Shown piece after piece: positions 12,346-27,112 of a stretch of 64,000 nt of DNA (its first letter is position 1; each line of letters begins with the position of its first letter). The stretch spans positions 46,478 to 110,477 of the forward strand of contig BQKZ01000829.1 in the NCBI GenBank assembly GCA_036244855.1, given 5' to 3'. The translations under genes and the position numbers were made by a program. The notes beneath the pieces were generated by a model. The model was not told the DNA's origin and made no database searches. It saw nothing but the letters and a program-made list of their open reading frames with translations. Origin of the DNA: Temnopleurus reevesii (taxonomy: Eukaryota > Echinodermata > Echinoidea > Temnopleuroida > Temnopleuridae).

Positions 12346-15300
12346 CTTGGTCAAAGAGATATCGAAAGATTTTCTGAGAACTAAGAAATGTGTAAACATC
12401 ACCATCATAATTACAACAGTCTGCTTTAATTTCAATAGCAACACTAAGGAGCATCAACATTGTGTTAATTATGCAGAAATAAATAATCCTGTGTTTACCA
12501 TTAATCCACAAGGTTTGAACACAGCCTTGAATGGATCTATCAGACAGACTGCAAGCGGGTGTGATAACGATTTGGCGGCTCCACAAAAATGGAGTGCTTT
12601 GCCTGTAGGATAAATACATTGTCGTAAAGATATGGTGAAAAACATCACAGCTGCTTAGGTGTTGCATCCATCTTGAGAGTCAAAGTATTCTATCCTCTGT
12701 CTCACTATCCTTCTAATTCTATCTTTTTTAATATTTTGAATCTTTGCTTTTGTTCTTCATTTGTATCTATTTCAATATTTCCACTCTGTTACCACTTTTC
12801 TCTATCTCTCTCTTTTCCAATATGTTTAGTTTTCTATGCCTTTAGCACTTCAATAATTCTCTCTTTAATCCTAATTTCTATGTTCTTACAGTACTTTCAT
12901 CTCCAGTAAAATTATTCAATTCTTGATGTTAATATGTTATCAAGTTGGGTGAGAGTTATTCACCATTACCGGTACTTAAAATGTGAATACATTTCCCTAA
13001 GCATATATTTTATTCTCAAGTTTCAACATCCTTTAAATGGTATATAATGCTGATTTTCTCTCACATCCTTCATCTCTTCTTCATTCCACCAATTCAAGTC
13101 TTCCTATAAACCCTTACTTATAAACAACCTTACGTTACCCTCTTCCACCACATATTTCACATAAACCCCAAACCTCTCCTTCTGAATACTCCATCCCTAA
13201 ATGCACGGCTGCTTGATGGATTGTGTGATCGGTGTGCGGTAATTTTAGGCTCATACGGGTTACTACGCTATCGAGGCGTGGGGCCCCAGCTTGGAGAAAG
13301 AGGTAGCTTAAACGTATATCATTCATCATCATCCTCCCCCTCAGTGCAAAAAAATGAGTAGCATACACACAATTTATGTTTGATCATCTAATCTGCTATA
13401 CAATATTCATTTGTTTTTAATAAACAAACAAATCATTGAAGGCATAGACAAATATATAACATATGCTTACATTTCTCATTCATAATTATAATCTACCACT
13501 GATTCAAATATAAATTACACTATACTCTTTTCTGTTAAGTTCCTCTTCATCATATGCTAGGATATTGTTCGCTAGAACGCAGCCAATCAACACACTTCTA
13601 CATTGCATTATAGCTGGGCAATTTCACTGATTAGGACTGTGTGTATAAATCAACTCCCACTGCATATCAAATTATATTCCTATCTACATTGACAACTGTA
13701 ATCCCTGCAAAGGTGTATCTACCTGTGTGGATGAATCACTAGTGTTTCCTACAGGTGTTGCATCCTAATCATCAACCTCAATTGTCTATTTCGTTTTATC
13801 CTTGTTTTTTACTTGACTTCTTTCTAACAAATCATGAATTCTTCTATGTCAACTATTTTCCAACCAATAATATCAATTTGAAATATTCCTCTTCTCCGAT
13901 AGATTTTCCAAAATGGCCTTCCATTAAAAGTCTAACATAATTTTCATCATTACCTCAACAGTTTAGAAAGATTATATGTATTAGAAAAGTAAAACTCACC
14001 AATTTTACATGCCACCGAGTATATAAACTCCAATTACAAAGAATCATGATACAACAGTTGAAATGTAAATTCATAGAATACGATTCATCTATTCATCATT
14101 GTTAAGAATAACAATGTAATTGCAACTTCAGAATCTGTGTAACACAAACAGTGTCATGGATGTAAATGAGATGTGCTGGAATTCTGTGCAATCTACAATA
14201 GTCATGAGGATTAGCTTCTGTTTATAAATGTGTTCACATCTTCCCCTGATGACAGATGCATGGGTTAGTTTCCCCCTTCAATTTATATAAGCATTGTTGT
14301 GAGAAAAAAATATATAATATTATTCTCCACAAATTGTTATTACAATTTCAGTAAACCTAATGTATGCTGTTTATAATCGCAAATACAGACATGAATTTTA
14401 ACACTTGATAAATAAGCATTATACTGTACAAAAAGATTGAATTTTCCCCACAATATGAAGATTACATATATTTTGGCAAATTTGAAATCAATTCCTTTAT
14501 TGAAATGATAGTACTAATTGACAGCTAATATTTTATGTTATAAATGACTATATTTCAGTTTTCACTAACAAAATGTTAATCAAACCTGTAGAAGGCCCCC
14601 TCAGGTATATAGTTGCAGGTTTACTGAAGTGGATTGCACGCTAGGTCAGTACTAACCGCATCAATTTTATTGATATAGTCTTTAAACAAGGATCAAACAT
14701 TAACCAAATTGGAATGTTTAAAAGAATTAAAATCAGGAACTGAATAAAGGCATTTTAAATATTGTTTATTATGGTTTTAATTAATTGATTTTAGTCTCAT
14801 TTAATCTAGAATTTTTTATGCAACAGTAGATATCATTTTCTTCAACAGGTTGTAGGGAAAGACTATTTAGCCTCTTGACTAAAACATTCTCCCTATCACC
14901 ATTCATGTTGAATAGATTGACATGTGGCAGTAGGCAACTACAGAATGTGGTGCAGAATACCTTGCTGTAATAAGTGGAAATAAAAAGCTAAATCTTGGCC
15001 TCTTGATAATGTGCCATTACATTTCATTCAATTGAGCAAAGATCTGTATGCTACTTTTGTATGCTACATTTCACAATATTTTCATTCCAATCTCACTTAC
15101 ATTCACATAGTCCAGCATATTATTCATACCTTCTATATCTCAAGGCACGAAGTTATTTTCAATCAGTTTAAATATTGCAGATAGCCAAATGCATCAAAAT
15201 GTATGCATACTTAATTTTTATCATATTAATTAGGTTATTCTGAGAAATATCTAAATTTTCCACTCTGCAGCAAGATCATAAAAGATAATCATAATCATAA

Positions 15301-18300
15301 TTTAAAAATAAAATACTGGTATCCTGTGGGTCATCCACTGATTTGATCTACCAATAGTTTAAATTAAATTTCCACATGAATCCCTCATTACTGATTAACC
15401 CATCCCATCATATTTCCCATGCTTGTTTTCAATCAGGACGTTCCAAACTGGGGCAAGCAACCTGGGAGTCCCTCTTGACTGTGTACGTGAACATCCAACC
15501 TCTCAATGTTGAGCAAGAAGGGGAATATAAAGCTCAAATTTGAGGTTGAAATTATTGGGTAGGACTGGTTGCAATATGCAGGGCAGTACTCCTACACACT
15601 CCCCATTGATTTTATTGATTGGAGGAGATAGAAGGAAGAGCAGCATCTTCATACCAGAGTAGTGGTAGCCATGGGACCATCTCAGATGCAGAGATGCCAA
15701 CTGTTCCGGAATAGGAAGAGGTAAGATTAAAATGTGAATAGCAAAACAGCTGAATAAAAGTGAGAGAAAACATGGCAACAATAATCATGCTCTCGGCCAT
15801 TCACCTGTGATAAAAGCTCCACATTCTAATGAAAATACATCTTACACACATTCAGGAATGGTTGGCATCTCTGTAAATGTTGTAAAAAGATGAATCATGT
15901 AACTGGTATACAATGTACCACTGCGTCTTTTATTACAGTAATAAACATAATGCACATCATATACTTCACACAGATATAATTTTAATCCAGCATGGCTTCT
16001 GAAAAGTAAAGGAGACAGATTAAATCCCAAATATTCTATTTGATGGTAAGTTTTTAAAATTTGCAGAAGTGATTATTCCAATAAATCTTTAGAGCATATC
16101 CATGTTTCACGTTTCAGTAAATAAAGAACATAAAAATTATTGGGAGGATTTCGGTGACACTAAACAACATGACCTAGATATCAGAGCACATAGAGACCAT
16201 GACAGCTGACACAGGTCAAGGGTCAATTCAGATCTGTCCAATCAGCATTGATTCCCACCAATGGAGCTGTGAATGTACTTTAAACATAAGTTCATCTCTT
16301 ATTTACACAAGATCATAACACATCCATACTTTAAGCACAAGGTATGCATGGAAAACTCCAAAGGTATTCAGTCAAACAAAAAATTGAAGGGCAAAATCTC
16401 AGGGTATGATGAGAAAGAAAGAGCTTTCAAGGGTTTATATATTAACATTCCTAAGTGTTTTGCTCTACATTCTGTATTTGCTATCCTACCCTTCGTACAA
16501 ATCAATTACATTATTGCGCAAACATGAATACGAGAATGACGTTTTTAGAAAAAATCAGGTCGATCTGTCTAAAAAAGGGTTTCTAATCTATTTTCTTATC
16601 TTTTTTTGATATATATAAACATATCGAAAATAAAGTAAGGACGGATGTACTTGCCAACAAACCTAAGAAAATAACATTTCAGATTTTTGTGATACCGTTA
16701 TCCATGAATTACCAATTTTTCATTCGAGTCAAAAGTACGAAAAATTCAGTTACGGCTATTTTCAGATGATGGGGCATGGAGGACAACCAAACCTTTTTTC
16801 TTCTTTGGCCTGATATTAGATATGAACCTGGAACATTCACACATTCTGCTAAAAAATCATGCATTCATGGAAAGTTAATACAGTACATAATATTAAGTGA
16901 TTATATTTTTATAATTGGCAATAAAGGTCTTATTATCACTAATTCAGAATCACTTTTCATAAAGAAAATAAAGGACTTTCATGGTTTATTAAAGGAAAAA
17001 ACAAGCAGATCTACTTTAGATGAATATCATTCACGTTCCTCTTTGGCAAACTTCTCACTATTATGACAAATTTGACAATAAGAAGAATATATGATTTGTA
17101 TTGTAACAAGTATGGTGTTAGAACACAGCATGCTGAACCTTAAACCAGACCTCGTTGGACCTATCACACCATTCATATCCAATTCAACTTGACAGGTTGT
17201 TTGACTACTCTATTCAACATCACCATCCGTTGGCCAATCAAACCTCATATGCTGATTCATTTATCAGACTACTAAGATGAGATAATTTCTTTTACTTCAT
17301 ATGATGCAAATGTTTTTACAATCTCTTTAAAGCCCTGTTTGTTTTTTTAATTTGAACATACACATTGAATTAATTAAGGAATGATTATATCTATATACTA
17401 TTCATTTCTATTGTGGAAATGGACAAACAATTGAGAATCTTGAATAGCCTATGGCGATAATACTCAGCATAGGGAAAGGCCGCATAGGTTGATTCGTTAT
17501 TGCTGCTACATGCAGTCCAAACTATACTGTGATAATGCTGGGTTTTGTCATTTACCAAATTAAATTTAAATCTAAAAGTCTTAGACTGAGCATGAAAATG
17601 TTTTATACAGTGGATATTTCTCTCATCCAAAGGGAACCAGAAAAGAATTATTAGCCATCAAGACTGATGATGATGAGTCAACCAGATGATGAAGGGTAGA
17701 ATGGGAGGACAGGACAATTGTAAGGCTGATTAGTTATTGATGGAGATGTTATCCCTCATTAACATTCACACATTTGATCTTCTTTTAATCACTTAAGTGA
17801 TCTCTTAATGTCCAATACAATCTGGTTGAGGAAGATTATTAATTATCAATGAAGTATTGGTTATGACTATGGCTTCATCTAAGTAACATTAATCTGGTTA
17901 TGAATATGATATTGACAGGAATTGCCTATGTCAGTCCATAATATTTTAACAGTAAAGCGAAAGAGTGGAGGTTATCCCTATTCAGACACATCTCAATACT
18001 GATTTCAAGTCAAAATGTCTGAATGCACATTTTCCTATGCAGATAAAAGACTTTCAAATGAGAAATTTTGCTAGCTCTCATCATTCAACCCTATCACTGA
18101 GAAATTAGGGTTCCAAAATGTCCTTAGTTCGAAAGCTTTGATGTTTCCAACATTGTATGTTTAGCATAATCATGCTAATCATACTGTCCCCTGTATTCAT
18201 AATATATCAAATCAAACATCATCTGGAAATATTATTTTAGAAATTATATCTTTATTTTTCCTTTTTATCTCCTTTTGAAACAATATTCAATAGGTTATGA

Positions 18301-21300
18301 AACTAAAAGGTACATTGCATCTTGGGAGCTCAGATTAGTTGTTCAAATAATTCTCACGCAGTACTCAGAAATAGAATGTCTGCTCCGTTGCTTTCAGGTT
18401 GTGGCAACTTTTCAAGTATTACATATTCACTGCTTTGAGTCCTATTTTGATCACAAAGAGGGCAATATGAGGTCAACTGATTCGATCAGTTTCTAAAGCA
18501 GACTAATTCATTTCATTTCTGTTGTTCACAAATTACAAAGCAACAAAGCGTTACTGCATTTAACACAATTTGCTCTAATCCTCACAATACCCTGCTGAAG
18601 AAACTTTGCAAATGTTTGCAATGAATTAAAGAAACATGTCACTAAACTTGAGGCTTTACAGGATTGATAATGGAACTCGGCAGGTAAGCGAAACTGACGT
18701 GGAACAAATCACAACAAAGTGGCAAAAAGTGCCTGCGTCCCTCTCGCCTTTTATGCGCCAACTGTTTACATGTCCCTGTAACTGAAAGGAAACTCTCCTC
18801 AAGCAAAGCTTGAATGCATTACAGACCTCCCAAACCAGCAGGAATTTCCTATTTTTTCTTCCAATTGAACCAAACATTTGAGAATAGCGAATGAAAGAGA
18901 GAATGGTGGAGGGCAGATTATCCTTCCAAGCAGAGAACAATTCAAGATGCCATTCAAAAACTTATTTTATTGACTGAAAACTGGCTTGCACTTTGAGGGC
19001 AGACTGGATATAATTTCACAAGGACTCAAGTATTTAGGATTATATTTGGAATGGCTTCAGGTTGAAGCTTACTTGAAAGAAGTCCAATGAACGATTTCCA
19101 GAATAAGAAATCTTCACAAGGACCTTATAGTGCATTTATAAAGGCTCCTCTTCTGTTACATGGAGAGCTTGACATCTTGATTCAGGATATCTTTTTATGT
19201 AAGAAATATGTGCCTTGATTGATTGATTTAGGAAAACATTTATATATCAATATCCTAAAATCTCTATTACCTTGAGAAGAAAAAAAAAATATGGGAATGC
19301 AAAAAGCTCTACATTCTGTTAATCATAAATAGAAATCATGAGAAAATTGTTTTGCTACTTGGCTGAAACAAAATAGAATGCTTACAACTACACAATAGAC
19401 TAATCTTTTATAGAATGATCATCCCCATGCACTTGAAATCTATTGATTGGTGTTATTATGATATGAGAGATTACAGTAAGCAGTAGTTAAATTGAGACAA
19501 TCAATATTATTACTATTGTTATCACCCACATATTTTCTGTTTAAGTTAATCCGAAGTGCCCGAAGTTACTCCGAAGTGTGGTCAAACATGGGAACATGAA
19601 TAAAGGATAGAGGGCAGAAAGGTGATAGCTAGCGTCCATCAAACCTGCTCATTCCCTCACTTTGTTTCCTCACGCTTGGTCTACATCATTGCTTTTCACC
19701 CAATCAATGCCTTCAGCAGTACTGGCACGTCTTGGTTTTCTTCAATGGAAATCCTGGAGAGGTTCACTGAAGTGTCAACTCTTCCCCTTCATCTAGCCTA
19801 CTGTCTATATGCACCGTTATTCTTTCATCTAGATCAATGCTAAACCAAAGAGATAGAAAGCTATTTGGCAAGGCTGATTCATTAGATATTGTAAGGTATA
19901 CATTCAACGCCAGTTGAAAATGTACTGTTTTTAAATCTGGGAAAGCTCAATAAGTGAATCACTATCATCCCTAGGTGTACAAAAAATGAATACAAAAAAT
20001 TAAAGTGTGATAGAAATTTTGCAAGGTCACAAAAACTCATTTGATCAATATGTAGCAATGCTGAATCCAAAAACGCATCACATATATCCATGCATGTATA
20101 GAAAACACAAAAAGAAAAATAATTTCCCATGTGCACTAAGCAAAGTCATGAATCTTGTAGTTTGTGAAATGTGCAATGTCTTGTGAAGAGACTACTTCTG
20201 AACTGCGGGAGGTGCGAAGTCTTCCTCACTCCACCTTCGATGAGCAAAGAGGGCTTCCCGCTGCTCCATAAAGCACAGACACATATTTGTTGGTCTGGTA
20301 GCGTTCTATTTGTATGTTGGTATGTTGTAGCATGTATACCTGTGTAAATCAAGCTGTGAGATTGATACCTAGCATTTCATTCTAGTCCAGTGCATACAGA
20401 CCTATGCATGACATATAGCATAACCATCAATTAACTATAGAAGAAGGAATATAATCATAAGATATCATTAAAATGTACTATTTTAAAACTTATTTAAAAA
20501 AGACCAATCTGAAGTAAGGAACTTTTCTCCCAATACTAAATCTTCGTTTACATAATATGCTTCAATGAAAAAAAGACTTCAACAATAAGCCATATTTAAA
20601 TTAATTTGTGAGATTAAAATGTTTATATAAAAAATGACTTTGGAAAAGAATTTTTATTCATGAGATATTGCAAGGAAAATGGTGAATAGAATGCAAAACG
20701 TCAAAACTAAGCGTGTGAAGCAGGGATAGAGAGGGCGAGAGAAAGAGATAAAGTAATACATGATCTATAGAAGATGGGAACACATTAAACAACATGTGAC
20801 ACCCAATGAAAACATGCAACAATCGAAAGGAACCTCATTTCTTCTCTGTGCATGCTTCTTCCTCAAGAAAGACGGACTTGTTTTCCCAATAGATTGAATG
20901 GATGTTGTCCTCTTGGCAGGCAATTCAATTTACGACAGGCCTCAGGGCTAGCGTTCATGCATCCATTATCTCTCAGAGAGGAACCAATTCATCTAATATG
21001 CTATCACAGGGGTCAAAGTGTGGCTACCATCGACACCACATGTGTTTCGGTAATATAATTAATAATACTTGTACATATCAAAGAAGATACTTAAATTCAT
21101 TATCTTTTAGATGATGAAGGAGAACTATCAGATGAGTGGGAATGTTTTAAGACATGATATTGATAGACATATTAAAGTTTAAGATTAGTATTCGGAGGGG
21201 TGAAGCTTCAGATACTAAATTACAAAAAATATATATTCAACAAAAAAAGTTTGTTTAGTTTGTTTGAATAAAACAAAAATATGCATCAGCATTAATCGCC

Positions 21301-22767
21301 AGCACACTGACACATTGCTGAGATACCACTTGCCCAACACTGCTGTCTGTAGGAGTGACAGTAGGGGATTATGGAAGTGACATTCAAACTAGAATGTGCC
21401 AGAATATAAGCCAGAATCATCTCCTAACTTCACACACATTTACTTGTATCTATGTAAAACAATTTGTGAATAAATCAGCTCGTTTCAAATAAATTTCTTC
21501 ATCCTGACCATTACAAATCTACACCTTTAGAAGGGGGCAATCTTCATGAGTAAAACAAATATTCATCAATCTAAATTTTGGGGCACAAAACAAAAACTTG
21601 AAACATACATGTATTGCAATCAGTAAAATCAGGGACAGGATTTTAAAAATAGATGTGTTAATGCATGAGCCCGAGTAGGAAGGCTGAGAAGAAGAGAAAT
21701 TGTGTGTCGCCTAAATGGATTTTATCTCTGATGATTTACTGGAGAGTTATCCGAGTGGGTTGCCATGCCCATAATAAACATATCCAATCCACTTAACAAT
21801 GAGAGTGCACATATATGTACACACTTTTATCCATAGTATAAGAGTTTATTGTTTGGTTAAAATGGACGCTCAATGGGATTCATTAAATTTTATTCTCTGT
21901 TTTGGCTCAATTATTTCATTCAAGTACATGTATTATAATATAACGAGATGAATATATTCAGATTATGTCTACTGGAATTCAAATTAGAGTGATCACATGC
22001 AATCATTACATCTGTTTATTGGGAATAAACTCGAGAATTCCATCTCATAACTTGGTATTAATAACAATTTTGTTTTGCAGAAAAACTAGCATATATTATC
22101 AACAAGCTCTTTCAATAATAACAAAATCTTCAACAATTTTCTCTATTATTTCATGCTTTTTCAGCAACATTATTGCACAAGAGCATAATGGTTAGAATAA
22201 ACATGAACATTGCTCGATAGGCAAGAAGGATAAACCATTTATGCTTGGATGTCATTCCGCCATCAGGCACAATTTACAAAACGATGTGCAGTATGTTGGG
22301 CGACCTGTTGGTGATTTATTGGTGCTTATCAGCGGAGTGCTGGGGAGACATGGCTATATGCCCAACCCGCTTGATTAAAATTAAATGATCAATCAGAGAT
22401 TCAATTGCCCTAAGTGAACACACATGCAGTTTGCACATTTATCATAAACCCACACTGTAGGAGCTTTTCTTGTGTAATGAAATTCTTACACTTGATTGCA
22501 AAAACAATAAAAATATATTATATTTCTAAATAAACTATTACATGACAATCATGGAGGTATATGACCATCATTTTCAAATTTAAACTTGACTACGTTTCGT
22601 CTACTATTTTGACAAAAAAATAATAAAATATATGTGCAGCTTAGAAAATAACGTAGATGGAAGATTGCCTTTTATGCCTTCAGCTAAATACCATTTGCAG
22701 TCACATTTTGGGGGGTACAAGCCGGGTAAAAATTAGACTGAAATTGAAAAAAATGGAAAGCACTTAC

Positions 22768-23388
22768 CGATGAAACCCTCCTGGCACATACAGGTATATC
22801 CAGCTTCCTTCTGGACACAGACCCCTTGATTGAGGCAAGGGTTGGAGTAGCAGAAGTTGATCTCTGTCATGCAGTAGTTCCCTGTGAATCCTGGTGGACA
22901 GTCACACTTGTAGTATGTCACAGGATGGATTGACCGGAAGATGACTGACGTTGTTGAGATGAAACCACCAGGCGTCCAGAAGACCAGCGGTGCTATACAC
23001 TGGTAGAAGTCACTGCAGATCTCATTGAGGCAGAGGTTATCGCCAAACGGAAGAACAGTAGCACCTAGCGCCTCAGACAGCTGACTACGCTTCAAGTACA
23101 CTCTCTCCTGGAGATACTGTGAGCTGAAAAAGGAGCCATCCGGACGTTGAGCTGCAAAAGTGATGTTGAGTATCATAGTCTCCTCATTCTTGATGCTGAA
23201 GAGATAGACCAGTTCCTGATTGGCAGGGATGATACCAGCTAGAGCATCGATGAACTGAAGAAGTTTAGGAGATAAGAACTCGTGGGATTGCATGTCTTCT
23301 ACCTGGACTGTCACACTACTGAACAGCATGTCGTGGGTTACCATGATCATCCGAAACATACAAGTAGCTGACTTCCTGTTCACACCAT
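22768..23388 (-). CDS. CELSR: CELSR/Flamingo coding exon 3: post-cadherin region, EGF 1, most of EGF 2
   Basis: Internal exon of 621 bases encoding residues 1218-1424 plus one base. Acceptor TTTATTTGCAG|AT joins exon 2 as EVS-DGVNRKSATC, matching the vertebrate CELSR junction (VSDG...SVTAQC). Residues ~1220-1335 match the conserved CELSR segment after repeat 9, including VQVEDM, FLSPKL, YLQERVYLKRSQL and VLPFGDNLCL. In CELSR this region includes what has been called a membrane-adhesion-like domain (MAD10). EGF-like domain 1 follows (~1337-1390, ending CDCPPGFTGNYC). EGF 2 starts at FCYSNPCLNQGVC and is interrupted before its last cysteine by donor ATCG|GTAAGTG. The exon is symmetric, phase 1-1. 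It lies 32.6 kb from exon 2 and 20.4 kb from exon 4, so a gene finder could miss the linkage. The assignment is firm because the peptide continues on both sides. Confidence 0.95.
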
Positions 23389-26300
23389 CTGCAAATAAAC
23401 AAAAGGAAGAAAAGTAGAAAACTCATCAATTGTTAGAACGATTTACATCATTTTTTTATCATATTGAATTAAATGAGGATCTTTACACAAATTTAACTTT
23501 TCCACATTTCTAAATAACTGATAAAAGAGGGAACAAAAATTAATATCTTGATCCTCATTACTACTTAATCATAGCATGCAAAATAATACAAAGGTATGAT
23601 TATGAAAATCTTAAATTCTGATGTCAAAACCCTCACAACAAAATGAGATTTTAATTCTTCAGAAATATTGCTTCTAAATTCCCAATATACCTCTATCATT
23701 CATATCATTTCAAATACACCATCAATTTCCAATGAATGAGAAAGGACAACAAAACCCAGGAGATTTACTAACACTCAATTTAGTCTGGGCTTGCAAATAT
23801 TTATTGAGCCCTTGCCAAAATATTGCCTCAACTCTCACATAAATATTAGTTTCCTTTTGGTCCCTTTCACCAAACTCTCACATTGTGAGCATCAAGAATG
23901 ATTGTTTGCAGAGCTTGGCTATGAGCTATTTATGCTTCCCTAGCGTGAACAAAGATGGCAGCGCCATGGTTCTGGGTATATAAACCTACTTAACGTTTTC
24001 TGTATGCCTACGCACGATATATTCTCTCTCTCCAAGTAAAAAATGCACACATTTTGTATCATTCATTAATCCTTCATGTATCTTGTTCATAATTGTGTTA
24101 TAACATCAGAAAATAGCATTCACTGAAATTATCTTTTCAGAGACAAATTTGTATGATTTCATAGCTTCCTATTGCTCTTCAATGTCTCACTAGTACTTTA
24201 CAATTTGAGACTATAAATGATAAGATTCATGAAAAAAACCTACTGGGTGTTTAAAGAGATTGAACTTTATATTCCAAATCAAAGATGTTGCAAAGATGTA
24301 AGAAATGGGGGTGAATCTTCGAAACTGGACCTCAATTCATACTGACTGACCTTATATTCCTAAGAATATAAATTCATGATCTCTGAAAACAAATTTATGT
24401 TCATTGAACATAAACTAATTATAAAATAACATGATTAACATTCATTCCTCCATCAGAAAAAATGCATGAAGAGAGCATTGAACCTCTTTCTGAGAATATC
24501 TGATTTAAACCATTCCAAACCCAAGAATGATCCATGTACTTGATACATCCGGTGACATTTAAAACCTAAGGTTATAGATGTTACTGATGTAACATACCAA
24601 GTATAACCTGAGGTTGGCCCCCAGGGCGCGTGAATATCACAGCTCCTGATTCTACTTGAACATGGGAAGCTATGGTTACCATGATCTAGACACTGATACA
24701 TACTTGATCACACTCAATGCATTCTATCAGAGGTGGATGGTTCAAATCGTGAAAGAGATAACTGTACACCTTCATGATAGGAAGAGCAGAGATGCACTCT
24801 GAAACTATTATCATAAAACTAAAATCATACTGTGAGATATACTGTGAGTCTATCACCATATATCATCTAGCCTTTGGGGGAAATATTTAAATCAAGTTAG
24901 ACAATAAGAGATTCAATTCAGACATGAAATCCAAGTGATGAAGCAGCAGATGTAATACCTTATAAGATACATGTAGATGCCCAAGCAAAAATTTAAATTC
25001 TCATCCCTGTGATTTATTACATTAATGAGCTAACTGCTCGTTCCTGCATTGTTGAAAGTATACATTTTAGTTTTTAAAAATGATTTGAAGAAATAAGTAT
25101 GGTGTAGAAGAAACACCTTAGTGCAACAAGCCCTTTATGCAACATACGGCTACAATAATATTGACCGTTATTCATGCTGTACTCCAAAGTACTTGGTTAC
25201 TTCTCTCACTGAGTTCTTTTTCGTAAAACTAGGATAAAAATTTAATGTCATTACAGCTCTGATTTATTTCTTGCCTTCTTCCTCATTACATTCAAGAATT
25301 CACCTCCCTCATCTTGTGAGTAGGCCCCATCTTGACATACTCTCTCATCTCCCGCTCCCCCTTATAGAACATTCACACGGTTCACCCTCTACTGAACACC
25401 TTCAAAGATTCTGCTTAACATCCATGAACATTGGGAAGCCGGCAACCATTCCTCCCTCAAGCTCTCTCTATTCCAAGCTACTATTAACCACATGGAAATT
25501 GACACTGCTTTTTCAGATTGGGGTTCATGGGACAGGGTTATAAACATATCTTGGGGCTTCTTCTTCCTCATACAAGCGTCCAACGTGATGCCACTGTTTT
25601 CTGAAAGCATTCTGTGCATCATGTATGTGTTAATGTCAATATGAGGTCATCTCTTACACAGCATGCATTTGATGGTACAAATCACATTACTTGAAGCAAT
25701 CAAACAGTGAAGTTATCTTAAATGTGAAACGTTGATCAATGACAGAAATATTAGCTGATTCAACTACTTTGTCTTAAGATTCTTCTTTTTCCATTTTCAA
25801 AAAAATAGTATGATAAGTGAATATATTAAATCCTTTACTTCAGTGTGGACATGTTGTTACAATTGTTTCCTTACGCAATGGTCCACACTTTTAAACATCA
25901 CATAAAAACACATTTTTTTTCAGAGATTGTGCAATAAGGAAGCCATCTTTCAATACTATAAAATCTATTTCAAAACTGTATTTTGTATATCACAAAGAAC
26001 ACATTCAGTCATGTAGCACTTGAACAGTGAAGAAAACGTGGATATACATGTATCAACTGATTATTTCTCAATACAATTTTCACACCCATACTTCATAGTT
26101 CATGAGCATCGAGTGGCAAACATCCCTTGAGATCATCTTATTTATCCAGCCAACTACTGATTTTTATTTGAACTGTTTTTCCCCCAAAGCCTCCGAAGAC
26201 CAAACTTCTCTCCATGAAAAAAATCCCATCAAAATGGGTCAGACAAGTTCAAATGGTTCAAATTCATTCAAAATGTCTGCAACATCAACATTCAGCAATA

Positions 26301-27077
26301 AAACCTGACAAAATATCGTGTTCATTTTACTTGGATCTATTGAACAGGTATATTGGCTACTCTAGGATAATATACAAGCTCAGATAACTTCTCCAAATTG
26401 TAACATTCTGACAAGCAACTGTTGAAGACATTATCTACTTTAACCATTACGTGAACTTTACCCAGTTGGAGAAGATAAATTATCAGACCGATCCTAACTA
26501 TTTAGGTGGAAGTGGGTAGATTGATTCGTGATCAATAGTAATAGACAGAAATAGTTCTGGCACTGCCATGATTATGCTAGATAGCAAAGCGCTGTCTGCC
26601 ATTTAATTTAGGATTTCGATGCCGTTTTATGGCAGAAATCAATTGACCCTTTATTGGGAGTGTGCTGGTGTATATATCCCCACTGAATAGACTGCATTTT
26701 TTGTATGCGATGGCAAACATCATGAATACATTGATTGATTCCATTTGAATTTTCATGACAGTGTGCATGTGAAAGAGAGACTATTATGAATGGATAAACA
26801 TATATTATCTATTTATCTCCCTTCTCTGTGGTAATATTCAACTGGATTATGTACACATGTCAAATGATAAATGGTGCCCAATACCATCAAACTCTACAAA
26901 ATACCAAGTCTAGCTAAAGCTAAACATGATTGGGTAAAAAATGAGGAAAGGTACATTACATTGCAGCATCTTTCTCTTTCAATCCTTTCTCCCAATTAAA
27001 AGTCAATTCAGTCCAATTTCAGACATAGACTTGATGCGCAAGCGGACAAGCAGTGTAATAAATATCTGAATGAGTGT

Positions 27078-27112
27078 CATTATTTCATTAATATATTATT
27101 GATGAAATAATG
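27078..27112. repeat. Short near-perfect hairpin
   Basis: CATTATTTCATTAATA, a 3-base loop (TAT), then TATTGATGAAATAATG: a 16-bp stem with one G-T or A-C mismatch, depending on strand. It is AT-rich. It may be the remnant of a tiny MITE, and nothing shows that it is a functional RNA. Confidence 0.55.

Larger units (their letters stand above)
2346..22767 (-). other. CELSR intron 3 (20.4 kb)
   Basis: Phase 1 intron inside EGF 2; donor GTAAGTG, acceptor CTTTGTCCAG. Contents that can be named are two tRNA-derived SINE copies (5.6-5.8 and 12.2-12.3 kb), the 533-bp inverted-repeat element at 9.8-10.4 kb, a TC microsatellite near 8.2 kb and the long C tracts near 9.3 kb. The rest is AT-rich sequence in which I see no gene. 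The long open frame on the minus strand at 4281-4787 is a product of purine-biased sequence rather than a gene. Confidence 0.85.

Noticed and set aside
12242..12667. Overlapping open frames of 123 and 112 codons near the second SINE
   Set aside because: They start in the SINE sequence and show no recognisable protein; probably chance.
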